64,000 nucleotides of DNA. It comes from Citrobacter enshiensis. Lineage in GTDB: Bacteria; Pseudomonadota; Gammaproteobacteria; Enterobacterales; Enterobacteriaceae. The stretch is taken from positions 2,728,001 through 2,792,000 of the forward strand of contig NZ_CP119862.1 in the NCBI RefSeq assembly GCF_029338175.1, given 5' to 3'. This document shows, in pieces, positions 43,742-54,714 of the stretch. Both the position numbers and the translations under genes were made by a program. The number at the start of each line of letters is the position of its first letter. The stretch's first letter is position 1. Under the pieces are notes generated by a model. That model was given only the letters and a program-made list of their open reading frames with translations. It searched no databases and was not told the DNA's origin.

Positions 43742-44596
43742 TCACACCATATCCAGCGCAGTTTTCCCCTTCGGGGCCGGATACGCGTTATCCAGTGCAG
43801 CCAGATCACTGGCTGAAAGGGTAATATTCAGCGCCGCCGCGTTCTGCTGCACATGCTCAACGCTTGCCGCTTTTGGAATCGCCATCACGCCCTGATGACT
43901 AATGACCCACGCCAGCAGGATTTGCGCCGCGCTCGCACTGTGAGCATGGGCAATCTCATTAATGACGGGATTGTTCAATAAGCCGCTACGTAGACGTCCA
44001 GCTTGCGCCAGCGGGCTGTAAGCCATCACCGGTATCTGATGCTGCTGACACCAGGGCAGCAGGTCATACTCAATCCCACGAGAAGCCAGATGATAAATCA
44101 CCTGATTGGTGGCGCACTGCTTCCCGCCAGCAACCTGCCATAACGCATGCATAGCGTCATTATCGAGATTAGAAACGCCCCAGCGACGGATTTTTCCCTG
44201 CGCGATCAGTTTTTCCATCGCCGTGACCGTCTCTGCAAATGAGTAGCTGCCCGACCAGTGTAATAAATAGAGATCCAGGTAATCGGTATTCAGGCGACGC
44301 AGACTGCCTTCACATGCGGTAATGGCTTTCTGCCCTCCTGCATTCCACGGATACACTTTCGAGACCAGGAAGACCTTATCACGCCCGCCTGCCAGCGCTT
44401 CGCCGACCACCTCCTCTGCCGCACCTTCAGCGTACATCTCTGCGGTGTCGATAAGCGTTAAGCCCAAATCAATGCCCGCACGCAGTGCATTCACCTCGGC
44501 CCGTCGATGATGGGGTTTTTCACCCATATACCAGGTCCCCTGTCCCACCGCAGGGAGTGTGAGCTGGCCACTAAAAACAACCTGTTTTTCTGTCAT
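43742..44596 (-). CDS. yeaE: Aldo/keto reductase YeaE (methylglyoxal reductase)
   Basis: 284 residues. AKR tetrad visible: Asp/Tyr in DTAEMYAEG (about 50-58), Lys in LVSKVYPW (about 79), His in LYLLHWSG (about 112). NADPH-binding IPKAASVEHVQQN near the C-terminus. E. coli YeaE reduces methylglyoxal and other aldehydes. GAGGATACG lies before the ATG. Confidence 0.93.
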   Translation of the reverse strand: MTEKQVVFSGQLTLPAVGQGTWYMGEKPHHRRAEVNALRAGIDLGLTLIDTAEMYAEGAAEEVVGEALAGGRDKVFLVSKVYPWNAGGQKAITACEGSLRRLNTDYLDLYLLHWSGSYSFAETVTAMEKLIAQGKIRRWGVSNLDNDAMHALWQVAGGKQCATNQVIYHLASRGIEYDLLPWCQQHQIPVMAYSPLAQAGRLRSGLLNNPVINEIAHAHSASAAQILLAWVISHQGVMAIPKAASVEHVQQNAAALNITLSASDLAALDNAYPAPKGKTALDMV

Positions 44597-44629
44597 CGTA
44601 TCCTCCAGTGTTATGCACTACCGTAATGC

Positions 44630-44655
44630 AAAACAGGGCGCGAGCGCCCTGTTTT
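44630..44655 (-). terminator. mipA terminator
   Basis: AAAACAGGGCG/CGCCCTGTTTT, an 11-bp stem with a 4-nt loop ending in T4, 31 bp after mipA, between mipA and yeaE. Confidence 0.85.
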
Positions 44656-44686
44656 GATGCACAAAATGCACTGTAATGATGCACAA

Positions 44687-45433
44687 TCAGAACTTGTAGG
44701 TAACCCCGGTGGAGATCAGACCACTCCAGGATTTGTCCACCATCGGGCTGTCGCTAATTTCATCCGACAAATGGGTATAGCGCGCAGTACCGTACACGCT
44801 CCAGTTACCGAGGAAATTGTAGTTGGCGCTAATTTCCAGGTACGGGTTCCAGCTGTCGTTCGGGTCGTAGCTACGCAGACCGCTATGCGAAGACTCTTTG
44901 CCCGAGACGCCATAGTAGTACTCGTTCTGGTTTTCGCTGTTCCATTCCACACCGATTCCCGGCGTTAATGTCAAACCGCCATTGGTGTAGCGGTACAGCC
45001 AGGCCAGATCCCACACGATGCCGTTGCTGTTATCCAGCGTGTCGCCCGCAAGCGTGGTGCGCAGGAAGCCATACTGCGTGTTATGAACGTAAGACAGCCC
45101 TGCCATCATGGTGCTTTTACGTTTGTCGAGCTGGCGAAGTTGGTGGTTGTCGCTGTCTTCCGGTTTGAAATACATCGGAGACCAGTACGCGGTAATCGAT
45201 AACTTATCGGTATTGTCATTCCACAGGTAGTATCCACCACCCAGACCACGGAACCAGAAATTTTCACTTTCATAGGTAATGACTGGAACGGGATATACGT
45301 CGGTATCGTAATCTTTATAGGGGTGCTCAACCACACCAACACCTGCGCCCAACGTCAGGTTGCTTTCAGCTTGTGCGACATTCGTCGTCGTTGCGATAAG
45401 CACGCCAAGTGCCAGAAGTTTGAGTTTGGTCAC
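44687..45433 (-). CDS. mipA: MltA-interacting outer-membrane scaffold protein MipA
   Basis: 248 residues as in E. coli, OmpV/MipA family beta-barrel. Sec signal ends AQA|ES (about 22). C-terminal Phe (GVTYKF) fits BAM recognition. It links MltA to PBP1B in murein synthesis complexes. The start is a GTG (valine in the longer frame) giving MTKLKLLALG; GGAATT lies before it. Confidence 0.94.
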   Translation of the reverse strand: MTKLKLLALGVLIATTTNVAQAESNLTLGAGVGVVEHPYKDYDTDVYPVPVITYESENFWFRGLGGGYYLWNDNTDKLSITAYWSPMYFKPEDSDNHQLRQLDKRKSTMMAGLSYVHNTQYGFLRTTLAGDTLDNSNGIVWDLAWLYRYTNGGLTLTPGIGVEWNSENQNEYYYGVSGKESSHSGLRSYDPNDSWNPYLEISANYNFLGNWSVYGTARYTHLSDEISDSPMVDKSWSGLISTGVTYKF

Positions 45434-45878
45434 AATCCATAATTCCTTATTCAAATGTTTAGCAGCAAAAGTGTAACCGCCAATACGTTTCAACCCAACT
45501 ATTTTACTTATTACTCATAAAATGTAACCGTCTAATTTTTCAGCAGCAGATGACATTTCGTTTTCAGCCAGATGAACTCTGCGTGATTTTCGTTCTTTAT
45601 CTTTACATTAAATATGCATTTTTTGTGGATGAGTTATTGATATGCCATTGAAATTCATTTACGCGCACAGGCAAGTTTTGCAAATGCCATCTACGCTTAA
45701 TTTTAAGAAGGTGTATCACCGGGCACGTTGATCTCTTGGTCGCCAATTTGGCATGAGAGTTGCTGTTTTTTACCACACGAGACAGCAGAGGCGTCGTTCA
45801 GTTTACCTCTTCCGGGAGCCTCTACTATTCATATGAACGGCTCTTAACATGTGCTAAAAAACGAAAGGACGGCATACC
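45434..45878 (+). promoter_or_regulatory. mipA-yeaG divergent intergenic region
   Basis: 445 bp without a gene. It holds the yeaGH sigma-54 promoter (separate entry); AT-rich sequence upstream would suit an enhancer-binding protein, but I cannot name a precise site. Confidence 0.5.
45748..45764 (+). promoter_or_regulatory. Sigma-54 promoter of yeaGH
   Basis: TTGGCATGAGAGTTGCT has GG and GC 10 bp apart and the TTGC -12 element, 115 bp upstream of yeaG. E. coli yeaGH is known to be induced by nitrogen starvation through NtrC and sigma-54. Confidence 0.88.
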
Positions 45879-47813
45879 ATGAATATATTCGATCACTATC
45901 GCCAGCGCTATGAAGCTGCCAAGGACGAAGAGTTCACACTGCAGGAGTTTCTTACCACTTGTCGGCAAGATCGCAGTGCTTATGCCAACGCGGCAGAGCG
46001 GCTATTGATGGCCATTGGTGAGCCCATTATGGTCGATACTGCCCAGGAACCCCGACTTTCTCGACTCTTTTCAAACCGGGTGGTTGCTCGTTATCCCGCC
46101 TTTGAAGAGTTTTATGGCATGGAAGACGCGATTGAACAGATTGTCTCATATCTGAAACACGCGGCGCAGGGGCTGGAAGAGAAGAAGCAGATCCTGTATC
46201 TGCTGGGGCCTGTAGGGGGCGGTAAATCATCACTCGCTGAAAGACTGAAGTCTTTAATGCAGCTTGTACCGATTTATATCCTGAGCGCAAACGGTGAACG
46301 CAGCCCGGTAAACGATCACCCTTTATGCCTGTTTAATCCGCAGGAAGACGCGCAAATTCTCGAAAAAGAGTACGGCATTCCTCGTCGTTATCTCGGCACC
46401 ATCATGTCACCGTGGGCAGCGAAACGCCTGCACGATTTCGGTGGCGATATCACTAAATTCCGCGTGGTGAAAGTGTGGCCGTCGATTCTTGAACAAATCG
46501 CCATCGCCAAAACGGAACCGGGTGATGAAAACAACCAGGACATCTCCGCGCTGGTCGGTAAGGTGGACATTCGTAAACTCGAACACCATGCGCAAAACGA
46601 TCCTGATGCTTACGGTTACTCCGGCGCACTGTGCCGCGCCAACCAGGGGATTATGGAATTCGTCGAGATGTTCAAAGCGCCGATTAAAGTGCTGCATCCT
46701 CTGCTGACGGCAACACAGGAAGGAAACTACAACGGGACAGAAGGCATTTCTGCCCTGCCCTTTAACGGTATTATCCTTGCCCACTCGAACGAATCCGAAT
46801 GGGTGACGTTTCGCAACAATAAAAATAACGAAGCCTTCCTCGACCGTGTGTATATCGTGAAGGTGCCGTATTGCCTGCGCATTTCTGAAGAGATCAAAAT
46901 CTACGAGAAGTTGCTTAATCACAGTGAGTTAACGCATGCGCCTTGCGCTCCGGGAACCCTCGAAACACTGTCGCGCTTCTCGATCCTTTCCCGACTGAAA
47001 GAGCCAGAGAACTCAAGCATCTACTCGAAAATGCGCGTCTACGACGGTGAAAGCCTGAAAGATACCGACCCGAAAGCGAAATCTTACCAGGAATATCGTG
47101 ATTACGCAGGCGTCGATGAAGGGATGAACGGTCTGTCAACGCGTTTCGCGTTTAAGATCCTCTCCCGCGTCTTTAACTTTGATCACGTTGAAGTGGCCGC
47201 CAACCCGGTGCATCTGTTCTACGTCCTCGAGCAGCAGATCGAGCGTGAACAGTTCCCACAGGAGCAGGCAGAGCGCTACCTTGAGTTCCTGAAAGGATAT
47301 CTGATCCCGAAATATGCTGAATTTATCGGCAAAGAGATCCAGACCGCCTATCTCGAATCCTACTCCGAATACGGACAGAACATTTTTGACCGTTACGTCA
47401 CTTATGCGGATTTCTGGATTCAGGATCAGGAGTATCGCGACCCGGATACCGGTCAGTTGTTCGATCGCGAGTCGTTGAACTCCGAGCTGGAAAAAATCGA
47501 AAAACCGGCGGGCATCAGCAACCCGAAAGATTTCCGTAACGAGATCGTCAACTTTGTTCTGCGTGCCCGCGCGCATAACAGCGGTCGCAACCCGAACTGG
47601 ACCAGTTACGAAAAACTGCGCACCGTGATTGAGAAGAAAATGTTCTCGAACACCGAAGAGCTGTTGCCGGTGATTTCATTCAACGCCAAAACCTCAACAG
47701 ATGAGCAGAAGAAACACGACGATTTTGTCGACCGTATGATGGAAAAAGGCTATACCCGCAAACAGGTGCGTCTGTTGTGCGAATGGTATCTGCGCGTACG
47801 TAAATCGTCATAA
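45879..47813 (+). CDS. yeaG: PrkA-family serine protein kinase YeaG
   Basis: 644 residues as in E. coli. N-terminal PrkA AAA domain with Walker A GPVGGGKSSLAE (about 110-120); C-terminal kinase-like domain. Implicated in adaptation to sustained nitrogen starvation and stationary phase. AAAGGACGG precedes the ATG. First gene of yeaGH. Confidence 0.95.
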   Translation: MNIFDHYRQRYEAAKDEEFTLQEFLTTCRQDRSAYANAAERLLMAIGEPIMVDTAQEPRLSRLFSNRVVARYPAFEEFYGMEDAIEQIVSYLKHAAQGLEEKKQILYLLGPVGGGKSSLAERLKSLMQLVPIYILSANGERSPVNDHPLCLFNPQEDAQILEKEYGIPRRYLGTIMSPWAAKRLHDFGGDITKFRVVKVWPSILEQIAIAKTEPGDENNQDISALVGKVDIRKLEHHAQNDPDAYGYSGALCRANQGIMEFVEMFKAPIKVLHPLLTATQEGNYNGTEGISALPFNGIILAHSNESEWVTFRNNKNNEAFLDRVYIVKVPYCLRISEEIKIYEKLLNHSELTHAPCAPGTLETLSRFSILSRLKEPENSSIYSKMRVYDGESLKDTDPKAKSYQEYRDYAGVDEGMNGLSTRFAFKILSRVFNFDHVEVAANPVHLFYVLEQQIEREQFPQEQAERYLEFLKGYLIPKYAEFIGKEIQTAYLESYSEYGQNIFDRYVTYADFWIQDQEYRDPDTGQLFDRESLNSELEKIEKPAGISNPKDFRNEIVNFVLRARAHNSGRNPNWTSYEKLRTVIEKKMFSNTEELLPVISFNAKTSTDEQKKHDDFVDRMMEKGYTRKQVRLLCEWYLRVRKSS

Positions 47814-47823
47814 AACCAGCCCG

Positions 47824-47898
47824 GTGGCGTTGCGCTTACCGGGTCTGGAACGACAGCGAACCGTAGGCCGGGTAAGCGCCGCTTATCCGGCGCTACAG
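47824..47898. repeat. Double REP/BIME between yeaG and yeaH
   Basis: Two units: GCCCGGTGGCGTTGCGC with CTTACCGGGTC, then GTAGGCCGGGTAAGCG with CGCTTATCCGGCGCTAC. Inside the operon, where such elements often moderate expression of the distal gene. Confidence 0.88.
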
Positions 47899-47909
47899 GC
47901 GTAGCATGA

Positions 47910-49220
<1,311 letters not shown>

Positions 49221-49229
49221 TCATCCACT

Positions 49230-49263
49230 ATCAGCCAGCGGTTAACGCCACTGGCTGATTTCT
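49230..49263 (+). terminator. yeaGH terminator
   Basis: ATCAGCCAG ... CTGGCTGAT, a 9-bp stem followed by TTTCT, 9 bp after yeaH. Confidence 0.75.
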
Positions 49264-49516
49264 GATAGCGACTATTTTACTTGCTGGTTTAATAAACACC
49301 CGGTTGATAATCAAGTCCGTTAATTCCCAAAGCCTCTCCATAATTTATTTCTCACGTTATCATTCGGAAAAACTCACATCAGACATTTATCTTTTCCGTT
49401 TTATCAGAGAATAGTCTCTGCCCTGGGCGAAAATAGTTGATCGCAATCAACACTGAACATTTTTATCATCAATAGAATCCCACCCACATCACAATCGATT
49501 GCCATCAAGAGTTTTT

Positions 49517-50854
49517 ATGGAAAAGCATAAAATAAATGCACGGAGCATTCTTTTATTCACCCTGCTACTTTTCGTTATCTTATTTTGTATGACCATGCTA
49601 TATCAGGAAAATTCCAGCGTAAAATCGATACCGCAATTAAATTATCTTATTGTTGTCGTAGCGCTATTTTTCTTGAACGCGATAATTTTCATTTTTATGA
49701 TTTTAAAGTATTTTGCCAATAATCGTCATTTTTCAACTCTCATTATGAGCTTAGCATTCCTGAGCAGCCTGGTTTACTTTGTAGAAACGATTTTTATCAT
49801 CAAAGAACCGATTATCGAGAGCGCATTAATTCAGATAAAATCAAATGACATCTCAATTTTTTATCTCTTTCGACAATTAAGTTTTATCTTCTTACTTTCT
49901 CTGGCGCTGTTCTGTTCAGACATCAATAACATAGACCAAACCGATAACAAGAAAAAAACCGCCGTTCTGTTAATGTCACTGGTCCCGTTCTTCTTCTTTC
50001 CTGCGCTTGCCCATAATCTGAGCAGTTATAATCCAGATTATTGCTGGTTTATTGTCGATTACTCCAGAAAAAATGAAGCCGTCACATGGGGTGCTAACTA
50101 CCTTAAAATAATTATATGTCTCTGGTCATTCTTACTTTTCTTTATCATCACCCAAACCCGACTGGCATCTGACCTCTGGCCCTACATTGCCCTGCTTTGC
50201 CTTTCAGCAATATGTTGTAATTTATTACTGTTGGCTCTGGATGATTATAACTACACTGTCTGGTATATCAGTCGGGGGATCGAAGTCGCCAGTAAGCTTT
50301 TCATCATTTCAATTCTCATTCATAACATATTTAAGGAGTTATACTTAGCAAACAAACTGGCCATTCATGATGTACTGACCAATATCTATAATCGCCGCTA
50401 CTTCTTTAATGAACTCGAGTTACGATTAAACACCAGGAACAAAACATGCTTTTGTCTTTTGTTTCTTGATATTGACCATTTTAAAAGGATCAATGATCGA
50501 TGGGGACATGTGGTGGGAGATAGAGTGATCATCTCAATTGTTAATATTATACAACAAAGCCTTCGTTCCGAAGACCTACTGGCCCGCCTGGGCGGAGAGG
50601 AATTTGGCGTTATGCTTTATAATACTAATATAACCCAGGCCAGATTTATTGCTGAAAAAATTCGTAAAAATGTTGAAATGCTCACCGGAGAAAATAACAT
50701 TTATAATGTCCCTGAACCGATGACAATAAGTATAGGTGCTTTTTTTGCGACCACGCCAGATTACAGCGCTTCAGATATCATGGTTCAGGCAGACAATGCA
50801 CTCTATGAAGCTAAAAACAATGGCCGTAATCAAGTGGTGCTCAATCACACCTGA
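49517..50854 (+). CDS. Membrane-bound GGDEF-domain protein at the yeaI position (putative diguanylate cyclase)
   Basis: 445 residues. N-terminal half has about eight hydrophobic segments in a MASE-type sensor (residues 1-280). The C-terminal GGDEF domain keeps the A-site GGEEF (about 372-376), the FLDIDHFKRIND metal/substrate segment and the RxxD inhibitory I-site (RSED) five residues before GGEEF, so it looks catalytically competent. It lies where E. coli has yeaI (cdgI), but identity to it is uncertain; E. coli YeaI is longer. Noticeably AT-rich against neighbours. Start at MEKHKINAR, with AAGAG upstream. Confidence 0.85.
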   Translation: MEKHKINARSILLFTLLLFVILFCMTMLYQENSSVKSIPQLNYLIVVVALFFLNAIIFIFMILKYFANNRHFSTLIMSLAFLSSLVYFVETIFIIKEPIIESALIQIKSNDISIFYLFRQLSFIFLLSLALFCSDINNIDQTDNKKKTAVLLMSLVPFFFFPALAHNLSSYNPDYCWFIVDYSRKNEAVTWGANYLKIIICLWSFLLFFIITQTRLASDLWPYIALLCLSAICCNLLLLALDDYNYTVWYISRGIEVASKLFIISILIHNIFKELYLANKLAIHDVLTNIYNRRYFFNELELRLNTRNKTCFCLLFLDIDHFKRINDRWGHVVGDRVIISIVNIIQQSLRSEDLLARLGGEEFGVMLYNTNITQARFIAEKIRKNVEMLTGENNIYNVPEPMTISIGAFFATTPDYSASDIMVQADNALYEAKNNGRNQVVLNHT

Positions 50855-50870
50855 GTGAACTGTTTTAATT

Positions 50871-50897
50871 ATGGTCATACACAATGTGTGTGACCAT
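50871..50897. repeat. Inverted repeat after the yeaI-position gene
   Basis: ATGGTCA-ACACA/TGTGTGACCAT imperfect palindrome, 16 bp after the stop, without a T tract. Confidence 0.5.
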
Positions 50898-51042
50898 TGC
50901 CTTCCTACTTTTTCGCCTATCTCTTCATTATCGCTGTCCCACATCCTGTTCATGAGTATAATTAGCACCTTCTGCATTATGAGTACAAACGGGCATTGTG
51001 CGATAATCTGCAGTTCCCGATCGGTAAGGAGTGTCATTCACC

Positions 51043-52533
51043 ATGAAATTGCATCATAAAGCGCTCAGGCACTTTATCTACGCAAGCGTCATCGTCCTGA
51101 CCTCTTCTTTCCTGGTTTACGAGCTTATTGCCAGTAACAAGGCGATGAACGCCTATATGCGTTACATTATCGAGAAAGCGGATTCCTCTTTTCTGTACGA
51201 TAAATATAAAAATCAGAGTATTGCCGCGCATTTAATGCGTACGTTCGACTCACCGAAAACGCCTGTGACGACAGCGGAGAAAAACGCATTATGCGCTGCC
51301 TTTGAGACCCTCAACGATACGCACGGACTCAACCTCACCGCGCATAATTACCCTGCGCTACACGGCACGTTGCAGACGTCTGCCGAACGCTGCACGGAAC
51401 AACTTGATGACGTGTTCTTGCTCCCTGCCTTCGACCAGGCAGTGAACGTCAATCGCGAACAAGTGGATTTCAACCAGGGGCTGGGAACGCTGGAATATAA
51501 ATTCCGTTATTATTTCGACCTGAAAAATCACTACATCTATTTCTATGATCTGGTCAATTCACGTCAATTTTCGATGCACCACTGGTCTTTCCTGCAAAAT
51601 GCAACCTTAGGCATTGACCGGGAGGATATCGATGATTTATTTACCGGTCGCACGGTTATTTCCAGCATCTATCACGACGATCTCACACAAAAGAAAGTGA
51701 TGAGTTTTTTAACGCCGGTCTATTTATCCGGAAAGTTGAAAGGCATGGTGATGGTAGACATTAACCAAGAGAACCTGAAGAATATTTTTTATACCCAGGA
51801 CCGCCCTCTGGTCTGGCGTTATCTGAATGTGACGTTGGCAGATATCGAATCAGGAAACACGATCGTTATTCACCAAAGTGAAAGCGATCTCTTCCCGTAT
51901 GTTCACCATGTTCATAACATTCCTGGTGGAATGCGTGTCACGCTATCCCTCGATTTAATGTACTTTGTCGTCTCTTCCTGGAAGCTTTTTGCCTTCTACC
52001 TGTTGGCCACTGCGCTGCTACTGAATATGGTCAGAATGCATTTTCGTCTGTATCACAACGTCACGCGTGAAAATATCAGCGATGCCATGACCGGGCTCTA
52101 TAATCGAAAAATATTAACGCCCACCCTTGAGCTACGTTTACAACGCCTGGTGAAATCAGGAACGCCAGTGACGTTCATCGCCATTGATTGCGACAAATTG
52201 AAAATGATCAACGATACGCAAGGGCATCAGGAAGGTGACCGGACGATTACGATCCTCGCCAAGTCCATTGAGGCATCAATTCGTAAAAGCGATTACGCCA
52301 TTCGTCTTGGCGGTGATGAATTCTGCATTATTCTTATCGATTATGCGGCGCACGCCGCTAACACACTCCCGATGCGGATCGCTCAAAACCTGCAAATCAT
52401 CGCCCACGAAAGAACGATCAGCTTTTCCTGGGGGATCTATACCATGCAGACGAATGACACCATTGATGATGCATATCAGGCTTCCGATGCGCAACTGTAC
52501 CTCAACAAGCAGCAAAAGCGGGATCGTTCGTGA
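51043..52533 (+). CDS. dgcJ: Diguanylate cyclase DgcJ (YeaJ)
   Basis: 496 residues as in E. coli YeaJ. N-terminal membrane segment (about 10-30), a long periplasmic sensor region (30-310), second membrane segment (about 312-332), then GGDEF domain with intact GGDEF (about 430) and RKSD I-site. It makes c-di-GMP and promotes the biofilm state. ATG chosen by homology (MKLHHK); AAGGAG is 11 bases upstream. 42 bp before yeaK. Confidence 0.93.
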   Translation: MKLHHKALRHFIYASVIVLTSSFLVYELIASNKAMNAYMRYIIEKADSSFLYDKYKNQSIAAHLMRTFDSPKTPVTTAEKNALCAAFETLNDTHGLNLTAHNYPALHGTLQTSAERCTEQLDDVFLLPAFDQAVNVNREQVDFNQGLGTLEYKFRYYFDLKNHYIYFYDLVNSRQFSMHHWSFLQNATLGIDREDIDDLFTGRTVISSIYHDDLTQKKVMSFLTPVYLSGKLKGMVMVDINQENLKNIFYTQDRPLVWRYLNVTLADIESGNTIVIHQSESDLFPYVHHVHNIPGGMRVTLSLDLMYFVVSSWKLFAFYLLATALLLNMVRMHFRLYHNVTRENISDAMTGLYNRKILTPTLELRLQRLVKSGTPVTFIAIDCDKLKMINDTQGHQEGDRTITILAKSIEASIRKSDYAIRLGGDEFCIILIDYAAHAANTLPMRIAQNLQIIAHERTISFSWGIYTMQTNDTIDDAYQASDAQLYLNKQQKRDRS

Positions 52534-52577
52534 TAGTCTTTTCGCGTTGATTTTTCTCTGCAAAGTCAGGAGTAAAC

Positions 52578-53084
52578 ATGACCGAAGTTGTTAAAGGCAC
52601 GGCGACGCATCAGCGGTTGATTGCCTTATTATCACAGGAAGGGGCAACCTGGCGCGAGGTCAGCCATGCGCCCGTGGGCAAATGTGAAGCCGTTTCTGAA
52701 ATCCGCGGTACGGCGTTGGGCCAGGGTGCAAAAGCGTTGGTCTGCAAAGTGAAAGGCAATGGCGTAAACCAGCACGTACTGGCCATTCTTGCCGCCGATC
52801 AGCAGGCCGATCTCGCGCAACTGGCAACCCATCTGGGCGGTTTGCGCGCCTCCCTTGCTAGCCCGGTGGAAGTTGATGAACTGACAGGCTGCGTTTTTGG
52901 CGCGATTCCCCCCTTCAGCTTCCATCCCAATCTGAAGCTGGTGGCCGACCCGCTGCTGTTCGAACGTTATAGCGAGGTCGCGTTTAACGCAGGCTTACTG
53001 GAAAAATCCGTCATCCTGAAGACCGAGGATTACCTTCGCATCGCCCAGCCAGAGCTGGTCACATTCCGTCGCATGTCATCATGA
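52578..53084 (+). CDS. yeaK: Mischarged aminoacyl-tRNA deacylase YeaK
   Basis: 168 residues, YbaK/ProX family. The central KALVCKVKGNG segment carries the family's catalytic Lys region. It trans-edits misacylated tRNAs (Ser-tRNA and homoserine-type species in E. coli). CAGGAG is 5-6 bases before the ATG. Confidence 0.93.
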   Translation: MTEVVKGTATHQRLIALLSQEGATWREVSHAPVGKCEAVSEIRGTALGQGAKALVCKVKGNGVNQHVLAILAADQQADLAQLATHLGGLRASLASPVEVDELTGCVFGAIPPFSFHPNLKLVADPLLFERYSEVAFNAGLLEKSVILKTEDYLRIAQPELVTFRRMSS

Positions 53085-53085
53085 G

Positions 53086-53190
53086 TTAATAGCTCCTTTC
53101 GAGGAGCAGCACTGAAATCACAATAACGACGGCAATGGCAAAAAAGGAAGAGGTAATCAGCAGCGTCTCAATAAACATGTGATCGTTCAT
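53086..53190 (-). CDS. yoaI: Small membrane protein YoaI
   Basis: 34 residues, one membrane helix, nearly identical to E. coli YoaI (34 aa): [15 protein letters not shown] then a Val/Ile-rich helix ending LLERSY. CGGGGTGA lies just before the ATG. A longer frame upstream is not conserved. Ends 1 bp from the convergent yeaK stop. Confidence 0.9.
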   Translation of the reverse strand: MNDHMFIETLLITSSFFAIAVVIVISVLLLERSY

Positions 53191-53393
53191 GGTTTCACCC
53201 CGTGGTGACAGAAATGACAGCTCACTTGTTATTGATAGAGCAAATAGATGACACTGTAATGACAGCTTCTTCTGTTCAAAAATCGGCCTCTGGCATTCGC
53301 CTAAAAATAAAACCACCCCATAAAAAAGCCTGTTCAGCTACGCATTTACGCGTACAGTAAGCAGGCTTATCTTTTTTTGGCAAGGAAACCCCG

Positions 53394-53840
53394 ATGTTTG
53401 ATGTCACTCTGCTGATCCTACTCGGACTGGCGGCTCTCGGCTTTGTTAGCCATAACACCACTGTCGCCGTTTCAATTCTGGTGCTGATTATCGTCCGCGT
53501 TACCCCGCTGAATACCTTTTTCCCGTGGATTGAGAAACAGGGTCTCACGGTGGGGATTATTATTCTGACGATTGGCGTTATGGCTCCCATCGCCAGCGGA
53601 ACACTTCCCCCCTCCACGCTGATTCACTCCTTTGTGAACTGGAAATCACTGGTCGCCATCGCGGTAGGCGTAGTTGTCTCCTGGTTAGGGGGACGCGGCG
53701 TAACGCTGATGGGCAGTCAGCCACAACTTGTCGCCGGCTTGCTGGTGGGAACCGTACTTGGCGTCGCCCTGTTTCGCGGCGTGCCAGTGGGTCCGCTTAT
53801 TGCGGCGGGACTGGTTTCGCTGATCGTTGGGAAGCAGTAG
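53394..53840 (+). CDS. yeaL: DUF441 inner-membrane protein YeaL
   Basis: 148 residues as in E. coli, four hydrophobic segments with a Gly-rich loop ([16 protein letters not shown]). Function unknown. AAGGAAA precedes the ATG. Its last 44 bp overlap the convergent nimR 3' end. Confidence 0.92.
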   Translation: MFDVTLLILLGLAALGFVSHNTTVAVSILVLIIVRVTPLNTFFPWIEKQGLTVGIIILTIGVMAPIASGTLPPSTLIHSFVNWKSLVAIAVGVVVSWLGGRGVTLMGSQPQLVAGLLVGTVLGVALFRGVPVGPLIAAGLVSLIVGKQ

Positions 53841-54618
53841 TCAATCCCGTCAGATAACGGCCTGGTGTTTGTCCCAGGCCTTTTTTAAACATGGTGATAA
53901 ACGCCGTTGTGGAGTCATAACCCAGCGTTTGCGCCACCTGTTGAACGCTCTGCCCGTCAATCAGCGCCTGTAACGCCAGGATCAGCTGCAACTGATGACG
54001 CCAGCGACGAAAACTGAGTCCTGTCTCCTTCACCACCAGTCGAGCCAGATTACGTTCGCTCATGGCAAACTCACTGGCCCACTGCCCCAGCGTTTGCCAT
54101 TGGGCGGGCTCACGCGCCATCGTCGCCACCATTCGGCGAATTTTCGGATGTCCGGAGACCGGCAGTTGCATCTGCTCCTGGGGCTGCTGTGGAAGCTCAT
54201 CAAACAGCACCTGCGTCAGTCGCTGTGTGGTCGGTTCTGTACGCTGAAGATCCGATCTGTCGGCCAACGCTAAGATAAGCTCCCGACACAGCGGGGCAAT
54301 TTTCAACGTACAACAGCGTTCCGGCATTTTTACCGCCTCTGGCTCTATAAACAAAAAGCACAGTTCGGCCCCGGCGGTAACATGGTTGCTGTGCGCAATT
54401 CCACCGGGGATCCAGACGGCATACTGCGGCGGCACCATCCACATCGCATTTTCAACTTCGCAGGTGATCGCGCCATGCTGGGCGAGGATCAGTTGTCCCT
54501 TACGGTGCTGATGCAACGGGCTGAAAAGTTCGTCTTCTCTGGCGCGGATACAAAACGCGACGGCGACATCGTGGTGAAGATCGGGCTCATAGCCATCCAG
54601 TCTCAAACCAATCATCAA
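53797..54618 (-). CDS. nimR: AraC-family regulator NimR (YeaM)
   Basis: 273 residues as in E. coli. N-terminal cupin (HQHRKGQL), C-terminal AraC HTH pair with [24 protein letters not shown]. In E. coli it represses the divergent nimT and its own gene, and loss gives 2-nitroimidazole resistance. The 96-bp nimR-nimT gap holds its operators. Overlaps yeaL by 44 bp at the 3' end. Confidence 0.93.
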   Translation of the reverse strand: MMIGLRLDGYEPDLHHDVAVAFCIRAREDELFSPLHQHRKGQLILAQHGAITCEVENAMWMVPPQYAVWIPGGIAHSNHVTAGAELCFLFIEPEAVKMPERCCTLKIAPLCRELILALADRSDLQRTEPTTQRLTQVLFDELPQQPQEQMQLPVSGHPKIRRMVATMAREPAQWQTLGQWASEFAMSERNLARLVVKETGLSFRRWRHQLQLILALQALIDGQSVQQVAQTLGYDSTTAFITMFKKGLGQTPGRYLTGLTTASQRSAKPVPPQ

Positions 54619-54714
54619 CTTGTCCGATTTTAGCGATAATCTGTCATTTTAGCTTGATTCATCCAGTCTGTAAAAACGGTAAGGTAGCGCCTCGCCTGAC
54701 ACAATGAGAAGACA

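Noticed and set aside
47824-47898. CRISPR-like repeat cluster
   Set aside because: The repeats are REP/BIME palindromes with no regular spacers.
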